From positions 1 through 6,653 of the forward strand of contig CAYLOC010000173.1 in assembly GCA_964385195.1 (NCBI GenBank): 6,653 bases of DNA. Direction: 5' to 3'. The notes under the pieces were generated by a model. The model saw nothing but the letters and a program-made list of their open reading frames with translations. It searched no databases and had not been told where the DNA came from. This DNA is from CAYLOC01 sp964385195 (lineage in GTDB: Bacteria > Actinomycetota > Actinomycetes > Propionibacteriales > Nocardioidaceae). Of the stretch, positions 5,854-6,653 are shown piece by piece (position 1 is the first letter of the stretch; each line of letters begins with the position of its first letter). Position numbers and translations under genes: made by a program.

Positions 5854-6653
5854 TACGCCGGCTGGCTGGGGTCGATCTGCGACACCCACGCGGCCACCCC
5901 GCCGCCGACATGGACGGCATCGGCGAAGCCGGCGCCCTTCAGCACCGCTAGCGCCTCGGCCGACCGCGCCCCGGACTTGCAGTGCAACACCACCTGCTTG
6001 TCCTGCGGCAGCTGCCCTAACGCGGCTCCGGAGGTGAACTCTCCCTTGGGGATCAGGACCGAGCCGGGGATCTTGTTGATCTCGTACTCGTTCGGCTCCC
6101 GTACGTCGACCAGCACGAAGTCACGCTCGCCGTTCTCCCGCTCCTTCAGCCACTGCTGGAGCGTGCCCACGTTGATCGTGGAGTCCGCTGCGGCCTCGGC
6201 GGCCTCGTCGCTGATCGCGCCGCAGAACGTCTCGTAGTCGATCAACCCGGTCACGGTCGGGTTTTCTCCGCAGATGGCGCAGTTCGGGTCCTTCTTCACC
6301 GCCAGCTTGCGGTATTCCATCTCCAGCGCGTCGTAGATCATCAGCTTGCCCAGCAGGGGTTCTCCGATGCCGGTCAGCAGCTTGATCGCCTCGTTGACCT
6401 GCATGGAGCCGATCGACGCACAGAGCACACCCAGGACACCGCCCTCCGCGCACGAGGGCACCATCCCTGGTGGCGGCGGCTCGGGGTACAGGCACCGGTA
6501 GCAGGGGCCGTGTTCGGCCCAGAAGACTGACACCTGGCCGTCGAACCGGTAGATCGAGCCCCAGACGTACGGCTTGCCCAGCAACACCGCGGCGTCGTTG
6601 ACCATGTAGCGGGTGGCGAAGTTGTCGGTGCCGTCGAGGATGAGGTCGTAGCC
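5850..6653 (-). CDS. moeZ: MoeZ/MoeB-type adenylyltransferase-sulfurtransferase, N-terminus outside the window
   Basis: This is the C-terminal 267 residues of a two-domain enzyme that adenylates the C-terminus of small sulfur-carrier proteins (MoaD, CysO or ThiS type) through a ThiF/E1-like domain and transfers sulfur through a rhodanese domain. It serves molybdenum-cofactor and other sulfur-transfer pathways in the cytosol. The frame is open to the window edge. Visible E1 features are LDGTDNF (6-12), VWGSIYRFDGQ (30-40), and two CxxC zinc pairs: CYRC (Cys51/Cys54) and CAIC (Cys125/Cys128). The conserved Cys68 in PSCAEGGVLG is also visible. The rhodanese domain spans about 178-256, with VDVREPNEYE and catalytic Cys225 in HCKSGARS. 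The missing part should hold the nucleotide-binding glycine loop. The paired domains match actinobacterial MoeZ rather than the single-domain MoeB. The stop TAG overlaps that of the convergent YczE-like gene. Confidence 0.93.
   Translation of the reverse strand, partial: GYDLILDGTDNFATRYMVNDAAVLLGKPYVWGSIYRFDGQVSVFWAEHGPCYRCLYPEPPPPGMVPSCAEGGVLGVLCASIGSMQVNEAIKLLTGIGEPLLGKLMIYDALEMEYRKLAVKKDPNCAICGENPTVTGLIDYETFCGAISDEAAEAAADSTINVGTLQQWLKERENGERDFVLVDVREPNEYEINKIPGSVLIPKGEFTSGAALGQLPQDKQVVLHCKSGARSAEALAVLKGAGFADAVHVGGGVAAWVSQIDPSQPAY

Noticed and set aside
4005..5951. Very long plus-strand open frame (648 codons) crossing the aconitase, HAD and YczE-like regions
   Set aside because: It is antisense or out of frame to three well-supported genes and has no coherent domain; lack of stops is expected at this GC content.
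1..6653. Mobile element, CRISPR array, tRNA/rRNA, toxin-antitoxin or defence system
   Set aside because: No spaced direct repeats, transposase or integrase motifs, cloverleaf-like sequence or defence domains were seen on either strand.

Overview
The window is very GC-rich and densely coded, with short intergenic gaps, GTG starts and GC-biased third codon positions. This suits a high-GC actinobacterium (Actinomycetota), and the two-domain MoeZ-type sulfurtransferase and the YczE-type membrane protein point the same way. I cannot name the genus. Seven protein genes cover almost everything. No RNA gene, insertion sequence, CRISPR array or attachment site is visible, and no gap between genes exceeds about 85 bases.

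Left block, plus strand (1-2419): the 3' part of bioY (biotin ECF-transporter S component), a thiolase whose ATG overlaps the bioY stop (ATGA), and 20 nt later a short PhzF-family protein. The spacing suggests one transcript. It ends in a perfect 14-bp inverted repeat (2401-2454) that carries the last codons and the stop of the PhzF gene and reaches almost to the stop of the convergent aconitase gene.

Middle block, minus strand (5126 down to 2459): a HAD-superfamily phosphatase followed after 28 nt by a 652-residue aconitase-family hydro-lyase, probably an operon. The aconitase-like protein is the most unusual gene here. The first iron-sulfur ligand position (normally Cys in GSCTN) reads Ser, while the other two cluster cysteines and most substrate-binding residues are kept.

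Right block: a YczE-family membrane protein (plus) is divergent from the HAD gene across an 82-bp gap holding an 8-bp inverted repeat. It converges on a MoeZ/MoeB-type adenylyltransferase-rhodanese gene (minus, 5' end outside the window). The two share a CTAG, so both stop codons are TAG on the same four bases.

The genes are mostly housekeeping or metabolic: biotin uptake, acyl-CoA thiolysis, dehydratase chemistry, phosphatase, and sulfur-carrier activation. I see no defence, mobile or secondary-metabolite system. The points worth following are the cluster-ligand change in the aconitase homologue and the long palindrome at the end of the PhzF gene.
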